DNA from: Gemmatimonadota bacterium
GTDB taxonomy: Bacteria > Gemmatimonadota > Gemmatimonadetes > Gemmatimonadales > GWC2-71-9
Length of the DNA: 59,456 bases
Assembly: GCA_020351775.1 (NCBI GenBank)
Contig: CP070666.1
Coordinates: 2,383,069-2,442,524, forward strand
Direction of reading: 5' to 3'
The translations under genes were made by a program, and so were the position numbers. Positions 27,100 to 35,998 of the stretch are shown piece after piece (within the stretch, counting starts at the first letter, position 1; the number at the start of each line of letters is the position of its first letter). The notes beneath the pieces are model-generated. The model searched no databases, was not told where the DNA came from, and saw only the letters and a program-made list of their open reading frames with translations.

Positions 27100-28292
27100 T
27101 TGTCGCGATCCCCCTCCGAGACTTTGAAGATGGCCGCGATACCGATATCACCCGCAGCGCATCCAAAGATGAGTACGTGTCCGCCACCCAGGTCCACCGC
27201 CTCTTCCAGCGCCTCTATCAACACCCTGGTGAGTGTCGGACCCTGCGGGTGTCCCCACACCAAAGGGGATCCAGTGTTGTTCATCTTGCGCCAATCGTAA
27301 TCCATCACCTGGGAGAAGATGACGTCATTGACGGCGAACGGATTGTGGTTCTTGACCACAGCCATGTCATCCATCGTCATCCCACATCTTTCCAGCAGCC
27401 GCTGCACTGCGAAGGCCGGAGCCTCCGGCATGAGACTGGGGTGGGTTCGCACCTCTGTCTTGGCCACGAACTGGATGTCAATCTCCGGTCGGAGAGAGAA
27501 CTCCTTGACCCGGTCTTTGCTCGTGACCAACAGAGTCGCCATCCCATCGGAGGCATGGGTCTGAGTTCCCCCCGTAACGCACGTATCCAACTCGGGCATC
27601 GCACGTAGCCCGCTCAGAGTGAGCCGGCGCACGCCATAGTCATCGTCGATCCGCCCCAATGGACGGCCTTGCACGCTCAGCACATCGAGTGGCACGAGGA
27701 CTCGATCGAGGAATCCAGAGTTCTTGGCTTCGAAGTACTGCTGCATGCGGTGATAAGCGACGTCGTCCACCTCCCTGCGATCGCTTCTGTACTTCCGCGC
27801 CGTGATTCCGGCAGCTGTGATCATCGCGTTGCCGGTGGCGGGATCGAACCCGAAGTTGTCCCACACGTCTGCTAGGGCGCGGGTCCTCTCGTGAGCACGA
27901 CGTTCCGGAAACACGCCTACAGGCGAATCACTGGTTCGGTCGAACGTCAACACGCCGACCACATCGAATCCTCCATTCTCGACCTCGGTGCCACCCAGCA
28001 GCACGGCCTGCAGCCCCGTCGCGCATGCTTGCTCCATATGGTAGCCGGGAATGCGATGTCCCATACAGCTGGCCACGAGCGGGGCGTTCCAGAACTTCCA
28101 ATGCCACGGGATGGTCGAGCCGATGATCAGATACTCCAACTCACTCTTGGGCACTCTCTTGAGCCCTAGGATCCTATTCATTGACTCGCCGGCGAATTGG
28201 CCGATGTTCACTTCGGCCAGGGCCGACGTTTGCCAGGCGGGGAAATAGCTGCTCCCCCAGGTCCCATAGGGGATTCTGGCATTCGGCAGCAT
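27096..28292 (-). CDS. Divergent thiolase-family protein
   Basis: 398 residues from the ATG at 28292, preceded by AGGAG six bases away; in-frame starts at 28310 and 28514 are less likely. The thiolase fold is recognisable: YHMEQACATGLQAVLLGG with nucleophile Cys90, KNHNPFAVND for the histidine loop, VWGHPQGPTLTRVLIEALEEA, and GGGHVLIFGCAAGDIG with the second cysteine. The second half-motifs differ from FadA/AtoB (NEAFA and GHPxGxSG), so it belongs to a divergent branch, closer in style to SCP2-like thiolases. It overlaps the dehydrogenase/hydratase fusion by ATGA and would supply the cleaving or condensing step of the same pathway. Confidence 0.85.
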   Translation of the reverse strand: MLPNARIPYGTWGSSYFPAWQTSALAEVNIGQFAGESMNRILGLKRVPKSELEYLIIGSTIPWHWKFWNAPLVASCMGHRIPGYHMEQACATGLQAVLLGGTEVENGGFDVVGVLTFDRTSDSPVGVFPERRAHERTRALADVWDNFGFDPATGNAMITAAGITARKYRSDRREVDDVAYHRMQQYFEAKNSGFLDRVLVPLDVLSVQGRPLGRIDDDYGVRRLTLSGLRAMPELDTCVTGGTQTHASDGMATLLVTSKDRVKEFSLRPEIDIQFVAKTEVRTHPSLMPEAPAFAVQRLLERCGMTMDDMAVVKNHNPFAVNDVIFSQVMDYDWRKMNNTGSPLVWGHPQGPTLTRVLIEALEEAVDLGGGHVLIFGCAAGDIGIAAIFKVSEGDRDK

Positions 28293-28872
28293 CTCATTCT
28301 CCTGTCTCATGAAGTTGATTCTAGTCAACCACGGGATTCCGTCAGCAGCCCCAAATGAGCTTAGCATGCCGCCACGGAATCGCAACGCCGTCCCCGACGA
28401 CCGGTACCGGCTACATGATCCCAAGGCTGGTAAGCCGATGAGAGCATTTCCTCGTGAGCGCCAGGTTCTAAGCTGGTAATCCGTTGATGGGCAACGTGTT
28501 AAGGCTTGTCGCACTGGTTCAGAACCCGGCTACGCCTGAGGTCAGTAGAACTCAGATACGAGCCGGCAGAGGACCAATGTCGCGTCCACGACTTTTCCCC
28601 GGCTCTATTGCCTGCCCGAGATCACCCGCCGGATTGCGCTCAGTGCAACGTGTCCGCATCGCACGTAGATATCGAATCATGATGCGTCACCCATGCGCAA
28701 CGTATTTCACAGAAACCATCGAGCAGATCTCCCCGATTAATGCTGGAGAACGCCCTGCTCGGACCGAGTAAAGTCGGTAGATTAAGGCCCGGCGGGACAG
28801 CCACCATCAGGAGACCCGCCGCATCACGGAGAATACCGACTTCCACCCATCGCAGACCACAGTTCGAGGTGT
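28293..28872. other. Divergent intergenic region upstream of the thiolase and pdxH, with a small palindrome
   Basis: 580 bases without a convincing gene; open frames here lack ribosome-binding sites and family features. At 28314-28329, about 22 bases upstream of the thiolase start, lies the palindromic GTTGATTCTAGTCAAC (five-base arms), a possible operator. No clear sigma-70 pair was found for either direction. Confidence 0.45.
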
Positions 28873-29526
28873 ATGTCGATCATAAGCAAGATGCGCGCTC
28901 TCATCACACTCGGCGAGGGAATGAGCCGGGGAATCTCCGAACTGACGGTGAGTGACGATCCCCTGTCTCTCTTTGCAGACTGGTTCGAGAGTGCCAAGCG
29001 CGCGGGCCTCGCACTGCCCGAGGCCATGACGGTGGCCACCGCCAACGCGAATGGCCTGCCTTCGGCACGCATGATGTTATTGAAAGACTTTGGATCCGAA
29101 GGGTTCGTCTTCTACACGAACTACGAGAGCCGCAAGGCCCTCGACCTACAGGAGAACCCACAGGCGGCACTAGTGTTTCACTGGCCGGCGTTGCAGCGCC
29201 AAATCAGGGTTGAAGGCAGAGTAGAGAGAATCTCCACCGAGGAATCAGCCGCGTATTTCCGAACTCGGCCACGCGGCAGCTGCATCGGCGCTTGGTCATC
29301 CAAGCAGAGCTCGACGCTCGATAGCCGCGCAGCACTGGAGCAACGTTTCCGTGACTACGAACGTCGGTTCGACCGTGGTGAAATACCGCTGCCACCCTTC
29401 TGGGGAGGGTTCAGAGTCATCCCGGATTGCGTGGAGTTCTGGCAGGGCCGCATCAACCGCCTGCACGACAGGATCCGATACACGCGCGAGGGCAACCACT
29501 GGCGAATAGAGCGGCTGTATCCGTAG
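28873..29526 (+). CDS. pdxH: Pyridoxamine 5-phosphate oxidase
   Basis: 217 residues, as in E. coli PdxH. Conserved motifs in order: DDPLSLFADWFESA, MTVATANANGLPSARMMLLK, FVFYTNYESRKALDL, RGSCIGAWSSKQSS, PLPPFWGGFRV, and the C-terminal FWQGRINRLHDRIRY with the substrate-binding RLHDR. It oxidises pyridoxine or pyridoxamine phosphate to pyridoxal phosphate with FMN. The start at 28873 gives the full family N-terminus with GAGG close upstream; ATG 28921 is an alternative that would cut the lid helix. Single gene; converges on the CYTH-like gene. Confidence 0.96.
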   Translation: MSIISKMRALITLGEGMSRGISELTVSDDPLSLFADWFESAKRAGLALPEAMTVATANANGLPSARMMLLKDFGSEGFVFYTNYESRKALDLQENPQAALVFHWPALQRQIRVEGRVERISTEESAAYFRTRPRGSCIGAWSSKQSSTLDSRAALEQRFRDYERRFDRGEIPLPPFWGGFRVIPDCVEFWQGRINRLHDRIRYTREGNHWRIERLYP

Positions 29527-29552
29527 TTCGGGGAACCACTCAGATCCCGCTC

Positions 29553-30215
29553 TCAAGAATCCACACCAATCCAGATGGGCAGGATATCGAGGTAGCTCTT
29601 TGTCTCCAGGCTCGCCGGAAGTCCCAGATCTGCCTTTGCGGCGGTGACGCTCCTGTTAGCCGCACGCACCTCCGCTGCTGAGCTGCGATCTCCCAAGTGA
29701 GCAGTATCCTCCAAGCCCACAGTCGTAGTCTCGACCGGTGCACGTATCTCCGCCAGGTCGACGAGCACTGCATCACGCGTGTGGTCCCAAATGAATGCCC
29801 GTCGTGACTTCTCCACGCGAACCACGCAAGCGTCGGCCGTTGCATTCTGGAGCATCGTAATCAACTCCCTCGAGTCGCCAATCGCGCGATCGCCTGGTAG
29901 CTCAACCCCTAATATCTTGGCCAGCTCAAGTATCACGGGCGGCTGAATTGGGAACGTATAGTCTTCCTCCGGTCGTTCTAGCCATAACTGCAGCTGCGAC
30001 TGCCTGTCTTCCTCGATCAGCCGCTTGAATTTGAGACCAGCGATGGACCCCCAGGAGCGTAGTTTTACATTAGCGCTGCAGCCCGGTATCCAGATGTACC
30101 GGTCGCAAACCGTCGCCAACTGCGAGCCGAGCGGCCGCAATCCGGTAATCCGCTGGCGGATTCGATCATCCAGGTGTCCAAAACCGCGCCACTCCCAATG
30201 CAGCCCGTACGCCAT
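29553..30215 (-). CDS. CYTH-like domain protein (hypothetical)
   Basis: 220 residues, no name recognised. Several stretches fit the CYTH/triphosphate-tunnel fold: an N-terminal HWEWRGFG strand, NVKLRSWGSIAGLKFKRLIE (basic tunnel strands), CVVRVEKSRRAFIW, DLAEIRAPVETTTVGLE, and a C-terminal LPASLETKSYLDILP. Members are adenylate cyclases, thiamine triphosphatases and inorganic triphosphatases. The classic ExExK start is replaced by EWR, so it is an unusual or divergent member if it is one. It lies 66 bases after the sulfatase stop on the same strand; a functional link is not obvious. Confidence 0.6.
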   Translation of the reverse strand: MAYGLHWEWRGFGHLDDRIRQRITGLRPLGSQLATVCDRYIWIPGCSANVKLRSWGSIAGLKFKRLIEEDRQSQLQLWLERPEEDYTFPIQPPVILELAKILGVELPGDRAIGDSRELITMLQNATADACVVRVEKSRRAFIWDHTRDAVLVDLAEIRAPVETTTVGLEDTAHLGDRSSAAEVRAANRSVTAAKADLGLPASLETKSYLDILPIWIGVDS

Positions 30216-30281
30216 GATACAACCTCGATTATGCTGCCAAGTACCTTGGATATGGTAGGCCCAAGATTCTCATTGTCTGCC

Positions 30282-31766
30282 TCACTGTCGCTCCTCGCGC
30301 GAGGCATCCCAGTCGGGGTTAGACGTGGGCATTAGAGCGTCTACCTCATTGCGCCACCGTTGTAACAGCATGTGCAGCTGACGAGCCACGTCTGCTTTCT
30401 CTTCAACGAGGTTGTGTGATTCCCCTATATCTCGAGCCAGGTCGTAGAGCTCGAGATCACCCGTTTCAAACCATTCAACGAGCTTGTAGTCGGCGTACCG
30501 CACAGCACCGGATGGTGTGTTGCCAGATCCATGGTAGTGTGGAAAGTGCCAGAACAGCGCTTCCCGGTCGCGGTCCAGCATCCTGACGCTTTCGAGCAAC
30601 GGCGCCAGGCTGATTCCGTCCAGATGCTGTTCCGGCCTTCTCTTCAGCCCGGCCATCTCGAGGAGAGTGGGATACAGATCTGTACTCATCGTCGGCTCCT
30701 CGACAGCGATGCCCGGCTCAATCACTCCAGGCCACGCAACGAGCAACGGCACGCGTATGCCTCCCTCGTAGAGCCATCCTTTGCCCGCCCTCAGCGGCAG
30801 GTTGGCAGTTGGCATGTCGGTGCGTGTGCCACTCAGCGTGCTGAGTCCGCCGTTGTCCGAAGTGAAAACCAGAATCGTCCTCCGATCGATCTCCAGCTCT
30901 TCCAGCTTGCCCAGCACTCGGCCCACGCTCTCATCAGTGCTCCGCATCATAGCTGCGTACACCGCATGGTCTTGCCGGGTCTTCGTGGTCGCCGCCACAC
31001 CCTCGGGCTTGAACAGCGGCGTATCCTTATCCGCCAGCCGCCTGCTCTGTTCCTGGTATTCACTCACGATGCTCGCTTTGGCCTGGAGCGGTGTATGGAC
31101 CGCGTAGTGCGACAAGACCAGGAAGAAGGGCCGATCTCGATTGTCAGCAATGAAGCTCAGTGCCTCGTCTGTCAGCCGGTCGGTCAGATACTCGCCTTGC
31201 TCTCCACCTTCGAGGCCGGGCACGTTGGACCACGGCAGTCGTTCGTTCACATATGGGTAGAAGTAGGACCCCGGCTGGCCCGCGCCGTGGCCAGCGATAT
31301 TCACATCGAATCCCTGAGACTCAGGCAAGTATGGCTCTTCACCAAGGTGCCATTTGCCGACATACGCGGTTGCGTATCCGGCTTCTTTAAAGGCCTCAGC
31401 TATCGTGACCTCCTCCAGCGGCAGCTGGCGGAGATAGTCGGCTGGCAACAGCTTCCCCTTCTGTTCTCCTCCGATCCAGTTCGTGAGATGCAGTCGAGCC
31501 GGGTGTTTGCCCGTCATTATGCTCACTCGAGTCGGCGAACAGACTGGACTGGCCGCGTAGAACTGTGTGAACAAGGCGCCTGACGCGGCTAGCCTGTCTA
31601 CGTTGGGCGTGTCATAGAACTCGCTCCCGTACACCCCGGTGTCCATCCAACCGAGATCGTCGACGATCAGCAACACAACGTTGGGGCTGTCCAACTGTGC
31701 GGTGTCGGAGCACCCGGTCAAGAAGGTCAAGAGCGTCAGTAGAGCGGCACTGGATCTCGTTCTCAT
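30282..31766 (-). CDS. Arylsulfatase-type sulfatase, lipoprotein
   Basis: 495 residues from the ATG at 31766, which has GGAGGGG about six bases upstream; in-frame starts farther 5-prime lack a signal. Lipobox FLTGC at residues 15-19. The sulfatase signature CSPTR places the formylglycine Cys at 76 (SPVCSPTRVSIMTG). Metal ligands are in VVLLIVDDLGW near the start and in FTSDNGG. It should be exported and anchored on the outer side of a membrane, and should need a formylglycine-generating enzyme or AtsB-type maturase, which is not in this window. Likely substrates are sulfated polysaccharides. It is divergent from the DUF4062 gene. Confidence 0.93.
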   Translation of the reverse strand: MRTRSSAALLTLLTFLTGCSDTAQLDSPNVVLLIVDDLGWMDTGVYGSEFYDTPNVDRLAASGALFTQFYAASPVCSPTRVSIMTGKHPARLHLTNWIGGEQKGKLLPADYLRQLPLEEVTIAEAFKEAGYATAYVGKWHLGEEPYLPESQGFDVNIAGHGAGQPGSYFYPYVNERLPWSNVPGLEGGEQGEYLTDRLTDEALSFIADNRDRPFFLVLSHYAVHTPLQAKASIVSEYQEQSRRLADKDTPLFKPEGVAATTKTRQDHAVYAAMMRSTDESVGRVLGKLEELEIDRRTILVFTSDNGGLSTLSGTRTDMPTANLPLRAGKGWLYEGGIRVPLLVAWPGVIEPGIAVEEPTMSTDLYPTLLEMAGLKRRPEQHLDGISLAPLLESVRMLDRDREALFWHFPHYHGSGNTPSGAVRYADYKLVEWFETGDLELYDLARDIGESHNLVEEKADVARQLHMLLQRWRNEVDALMPTSNPDWDASREERQ

Positions 31767-31944
31767 TCTGTCCCCTCCATACGGCGTTGATACAGGAAGC
31801 CGTATCGTACAAACACCCGAGACCGACCGGTTTCGCACACCCTTCGGCGGAATACCGGTGGCTCTCATCGTCCCCCGGGCGTATCTTTGCCACATCGAAT
31901 CTAGACCCGGGCCCAGGGTTTCCAAGCAACCTAGCGGAGCATCC

Positions 31945-32973
31945 ATGAACGTCCGGTACCAAGTGTCGCTCGCATCCGTCGGCGCAGAGCTGCGTGCCGA
32001 GCGCGACCTGCTCGTGAAAACGATCACAGAAATGGGTCACATTCCGATCGACCTCACGGCAGCCGGAATACTCGATCTGGACCCTGGCATCATACGGCGG
32101 CACCTGGAGCGTAGTGACTACCTGGCATTGATCGTAGCCCAGGCCGAGGAACTTGCGGAAAACGAGCTAGGCCGTGTCCAGCTGGCGTGCAATCTGGCAG
32201 CGGACTCCGCGGTACCGATGTTGGCCTTGGTGATAGACGTCCAGCCACCGGACAGCCCCGCACCACAGGAGGTAGCCCGTTTTCTCCAGCGGTTGAGGAT
32301 GAGCCCCATCGGCCTCGTAGAAGAGTGTCGCGGCTCTAGCGCGTCGGCCGTATCCAGCCTCACCCGCCTGTTCGACAGGTTCGAACGGCCCGGCTGGATA
32401 TCGGGCAAAGCACTCCCATCCAGCGACGTAGCGACTGAACTCGCGAGGCTCACCCGCGAGAACGCTGATCTGCGCAGACAATTGCCCGCGAGTTCGGAAC
32501 AGGAGGAGAGAGAGATCTCGCGGATGGATGCGATAACACGGGCGCTGGAAGGCAACAAGATTTTGATACCGCTCTGGGAACGGGCCTCGTCGACCTGGGA
32601 GAAACCGGTTGAGATGACCCTGTTTGACTTCTTCGTGCGATTCGCGCCTGAACTGGTGGTGGAAACGTCGACCTCGTCTGCCGCCGAGTACATCCCGATC
32701 GGTGTCTGTGAGATGAACCCCCGCGGTGTCCAGGCGCGCTGGGTTGTACCACAGCACGATCTGAACCTCTGGCTCACTGACCTCATGGCGCTGGGCCTGG
32801 TTAGACCGGCTACACGTAAGCGCGCTGCCAAGGACAAGAACCAGTATTGGAGATTGTCGCGAACCGGGCGGAGGTACCTGGCCCACATCCGGAGGACTGC
32901 CCTAGAAACCGGCGGGCACAGACACGTGGGGCTGACGTCCGAGTACCCCGTCGTAATGGATGGCGAGTTGTAG
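31945..32973 (+). CDS. Stand-alone DUF4062 domain protein with coiled coil and C-terminal winged-helix-like domain
   Basis: 342 residues from the ATG at 31945, chosen for GGAG five bases upstream. Residues 1-about 130 match the DUF4062 pattern: YQVSLASVGAELRAERDLLV, MGHIPIDL, HLERSDYLALIVA and a VPMLALVI strand; the usual VSST is VSLAS here. Residues about 165-195 are charged and heptad-like (RLTRENADLRRQL). The C-terminal part (MTLFDFFVRFAPEL, LNLWLTDLMALGLV, QYWRLSRTGRRYLAHI) resembles a winged helix and also occurs in other stand-alone DUF4062 proteins. The N-terminal domain belongs to the TIR/SLOG-like group of nucleotide-handling folds often seen in defence or stress proteins. Function here is unknown. 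Confidence 0.75.
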   Translation: MNVRYQVSLASVGAELRAERDLLVKTITEMGHIPIDLTAAGILDLDPGIIRRHLERSDYLALIVAQAEELAENELGRVQLACNLAADSAVPMLALVIDVQPPDSPAPQEVARFLQRLRMSPIGLVEECRGSSASAVSSLTRLFDRFERPGWISGKALPSSDVATELARLTRENADLRRQLPASSEQEEREISRMDAITRALEGNKILIPLWERASSTWEKPVEMTLFDFFVRFAPELVVETSTSSAAEYIPIGVCEMNPRGVQARWVVPQHDLNLWLTDLMALGLVRPATRKRAAKDKNQYWRLSRTGRRYLAHIRRTALETGGHRHVGLTSEYPVVMDGEL

Positions 32974-32981
32974 TGGTGCCA

Positions 32982-33000
32982 GGACGGAGTGACACCGTCC
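32982..33000. terminator. Hairpin between convergent genes
   Basis: GGACGG (32982-32987) and CCGTCC (32995-33000) form a perfect six-base stem with a seven-base loop in the 31-base gap between the DUF4062 stop and the stop of the BamA-like gene. No T-run follows. Confidence 0.4.
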
Positions 33001-33004
33001 GCTC

Positions 33005-34165
33005 TCAGAAAGCCTCACCCAAGCCAAGGTAGAATCCGCTCGAACTCCTATCCAATCCCCAGCCCCAATCCGCTCGGATATTCAGCCCTTCAGTCTCACT
33101 CAGCAGGAAGCGGAGCCCCAGCCCGGCGTTGGTGTGAAATCTGCCAAAACGGACGTCGCCGAAGGCGTCAGCCACCTGCCCCGCTCCGACGAACCCGACG
33201 GCGCCTATTCGCCACCAGACCGGCAAGCGGTACTCCGCCTGAAAGGCCAGAAGCTGGCGGTCCCTATAGCGGCCACCGAAGAACCCTCTCAGAAGAGCGT
33301 CACCGCCCAGTTGCGGCGTCAAATCAAACGGCGGTATGCCAGCTGAAGCCATCCCGAGCCCCCGGAGCGCCAGGACGTGGGACGACAGAACTGGAATGTA
33401 CTTTCGCAGATCCAATGTGAAGCTGGCAAAGTTGTAGTCGCTGCCGAACACGCCGTTGTGAAGCGTCGCGACGAACCGATTGTACCCCCCTGACCTTGGA
33501 TAGACCGAACTGCTCCGCGTATCCCAGGATACCATCAGTCCGGCACCGATCACCCAGCCATCCTCCACACCGGGAACCGAGCCGCTTTCGATCAGGCCGT
33601 TTGAATCGGCCTCGACCAAGGCTCGATAACCCGTCAGCACGCTCAGCCCCACATACCATCCGGAGAACACTTGACGCTGAGCCTGCAAGGCCAGGCTGAT
33701 CGTCCTGGGTGTGTAGTCTTCCTCCGCGTCGTCCGGCGTATCGTTGCCGATACCCCAGAAGCTCGTGGGGAACAGTGTGTACCCGGCCTCTAATTCGAAG
33801 CGGTAGCGTTCCCTGCTCGCATATACGTCGCCAGCGAATAGTGCGATGACTTGCTTGTTGGTGGTGTACACCAGCACCGGAGTCAAGGTAGAGGGTCTGG
33901 CTGTGGGGTCGGAGCCAGATGTGCGGAAGTAGTACGTCGCCGCCACGCCAAAGCCCAGCTTGGTCTCCGGTTGGTAGAACAGGACGGGGATTGGCACCAG
34001 GGTGTTGCCTGGTGCTGCGGCGCTGTCTTGCTGCTCGATCCGATCGGGGTCGGCCTGCTCTTGTGCGCCACAGGCGGCTGTCGGTATGCACAGCGGCGAG
34101 CCGGCAGCAACCATCACTGCGCAGATCCTCACCGCGTTGTCAGCGCTTCGACCAACGATTCCCAT
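33005..34165 (-). CDS. BamA/TamA-like surface antigen, C-terminal barrel only
   Basis: 386 residues from the ATG at 34165 (MGIVGRSADNAVR, then a hydrophobic signal to about residue 33). The mature part lacks POTRA domains. It has amphipathic strands and the bacterial surface antigen pattern: QPETKLGFGVAATYYF, DTRSSSVYPRSGGY, LRGLGMASAG, LGGDALLRGFFGGRYRDR (the L6-like motif with RGF.GGRYRD) and a C-terminal strand ending in F. Such proteins sit in the outer membrane and, without POTRA, are thought to help surface-lipoprotein or phospholipid transport. It is divergent from the first kinase gene, with starts 17 bases apart. Confidence 0.82.
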   Translation of the reverse strand: MGIVGRSADNAVRICAVMVAAGSPLCIPTAACGAQEQADPDRIEQQDSAAAPGNTLVPIPVLFYQPETKLGFGVAATYYFRTSGSDPTARPSTLTPVLVYTTNKQVIALFAGDVYASRERYRFELEAGYTLFPTSFWGIGNDTPDDAEEDYTPRTISLALQAQRQVFSGWYVGLSVLTGYRALVEADSNGLIESGSVPGVEDGWVIGAGLMVSWDTRSSSVYPRSGGYNRFVATLHNGVFGSDYNFASFTLDLRKYIPVLSSHVLALRGLGMASAGIPPFDLTPQLGGDALLRGFFGGRYRDRQLLAFQAEYRLPVWWRIGAVGFVGAGQVADAFGDVRFGRFHTNAGLGLRFLLSETEGLNIRADWGWGLDRSSSGFYLGLGEAF

Positions 34166-34182
34166 CGAGACGGCTCTCCTAG

Positions 34183-35949
34183 ATGATGGATCTTGGATAC
34201 CTGAATCAACTGCAGCACGACGACCGTGAAAGTACCATGCCTTTAAGGCCACTGAAAGGAGGCTTGAATTGGCCTGCGGTCGCTGACACCTTGGTAGTTG
34301 TCGAGCACTTGGACTTTGCCGTGAGTCGAGGCCTGCTAAAGAAGAGAGACTCCACGCGACCGCCCAGAAGCGGCTCTTACCCCGCTTCCGGAGGACTTCC
34401 GGTCGATCTCCAGCAGAGAGCGTCTCGGAGACTCAGCATAGCGGCGCTCACCTATGCCGTCGTCTACCTCCTGGCCTACGGTCTGGTGCGGCTCACTCAG
34501 GACTTCGCCCTCCAATGGGGCTACACTGGGATCTACCCCTCCGACGTAGCGGCTGCCGTCTTCATCGGATTGTCGCTTAGCTTGTTCCTAATCGCGTGGA
34601 GCCACAGGCTCGAGTGTCACCGCATCCTCGACCTGGGACTCGTCTACGAGGTGGTCGGCGTCGTCGGAATCGAGATTGGTATTCTCTTCTGGAGTGAGTG
34701 GCCTGCGGGGACCGAGACGGCCCCACTCAGCTGGAGTTGCGTGTGGATCGTGGTGTTCCCACTGCTCGTGCCCAGCACGCCGCGTAAGACGCTGATAGCC
34801 GCCTTGACCGCCGCCTCCGTGCGGCCGCTGCTGTATCTCATAGCGGTGAACTGGCACCTGCAACCGTTACCCCTGGAGACCGTTCTTGCCTTAGTTCTGC
34901 CAGCCTACATCTGCGCTGGCATAGCCTTGGTCGGAGCCCGGGTCGTGTACGGGTTGGGCAGGGACATCAGGCGCGCCCGGCGGATGGGGAGCTACCAGCT
35001 GATTGAATTGCTCGGCGTCGGCGGCATGGGTGAGGTCTGGCGCGCCGAACACCGTATGCTGGCCCGACCAGCTGCGGTCAAGCTGATCCGCAGTGATGGC
35101 GGGTCTGGTGGATCAGGACGCTCGCCCGACGGCCATATCCGCCGGTTCGAGCGGGAGGTTCAGGCCACCGCATTGCTGCGTTCACCGCACACCGTCGAAG
35201 TCTACGACTACGGGCTCAGCGAGAACCACACGTTCTACTACGTGATGGAACTGCTAGATGGCATCAGCCTGGAAGACTTGGTCAAGCAGCACGGGCCCGT
35301 GTCCCCCAGCCGAGCAATCCATATCCTCCGACAGGCCTGCCACTCGCTCGCAGAAGCTCACCACAGAGGTCTCGTCCACCGCGACGTGAAGCCGGGGAAC
35401 ATATTCATCTGCCACCAAGGACTGGAATTCGACTTCGTCAAGGTGCTCGACTTCGGACTGGTGAAACAGGCAGGTGAATCGGAGGATGGAGAGCTGGGCA
35501 TCACCAAGATCGGGAGCTTCATCGGTACTCCGGCCTACGGGTCTCCTGAGATGGCATCGGGCAGTGATCTCGTAGAGGCTACCAGCGACATCTACTCGTT
35601 GGCTTGCGTGGCATACTGGCTCCTGACCGGACGCACTGTCTTCGAAGCACCCAGCCTCCCACTCATGCTGGTCAAACACCTGAACGAGGAGCCGAAGCCA
35701 CCCTCCCGTTACTCCAAGGAGGACATTCCCGCACCGCTGGACGGTTTGATACTCGAGTGCCTCCGTAAGGACCCGGATCAACGCCCGCAGTCTGTTACAA
35801 CTCTCGCCGATCGTCTAACGCAGATCGACCCGAAGGGTGCTTGGACCCAATCGAATGCAGCGGACTGGTGGATGCGGTTTGGGCGCGTGGAACGGCCCAA
35901 AGCCACCCCGATCACCCCGGGTGAGGCGATGCTCCTGTCCAAGGTTTGA
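34183..35949 (+). CDS. Membrane-linked Ser/Thr protein kinase (N-terminal transmembrane domain, C-terminal kinase)
   Basis: 588 residues. Residues about 85-257 contain five or six hydrophobic helices. A short basic linker (RDIRRARRMG) leads to a complete kinase domain at residues about 271-540: glycine loop LGVGGMGEVW, Lys300 in AAVKLI, HRDVKPGN with Asp401, DFGLV with Asp423 and GTPAYGSPE in the activation loop. All catalytic residues are present. The usual PknB layout is kinase, one helix, then an outside sensor; here the membrane part comes first, so it may itself be the sensor. ATG 34237 is an alternative start. Paired tail-to-tail with the second kinase. Confidence 0.9.
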   Translation: MMDLGYLNQLQHDDRESTMPLRPLKGGLNWPAVADTLVVVEHLDFAVSRGLLKKRDSTRPPRSGSYPASGGLPVDLQQRASRRLSIAALTYAVVYLLAYGLVRLTQDFALQWGYTGIYPSDVAAAVFIGLSLSLFLIAWSHRLECHRILDLGLVYEVVGVVGIEIGILFWSEWPAGTETAPLSWSCVWIVVFPLLVPSTPRKTLIAALTAASVRPLLYLIAVNWHLQPLPLETVLALVLPAYICAGIALVGARVVYGLGRDIRRARRMGSYQLIELLGVGGMGEVWRAEHRMLARPAAVKLIRSDGGSGGSGRSPDGHIRRFEREVQATALLRSPHTVEVYDYGLSENHTFYYVMELLDGISLEDLVKQHGPVSPSRAIHILRQACHSLAEAHHRGLVHRDVKPGNIFICHQGLEFDFVKVLDFGLVKQAGESEDGELGITKIGSFIGTPAYGSPEMASGSDLVEATSDIYSLACVAYWLLTGRTVFEAPSLPLMLVKHLNEEPKPPSRYSKEDIPAPLDGLILECLRKDPDQRPQSVTTLADRLTQIDPKGAWTQSNAADWWMRFGRVERPKATPITPGEAMLLSKV

Positions 35950-35998
35950 TTGCTGAGACTCGGTGGTGCCGATAGCATGGCCCTAGAGTGAACCCGGC

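Noticed and set aside
28484..28771. Small gene in the gap between the thiolase gene and pdxH
   Set aside because: No ribosome-binding site, no recognisable motif and a composition typical of chance open frames in GC-rich DNA.
31945..32973. Complete anti-phage defence system
   Set aside because: Only one DUF4062 protein is present; no NTPase, nuclease, reverse transcriptase or toxin-antitoxin gene lies beside it.
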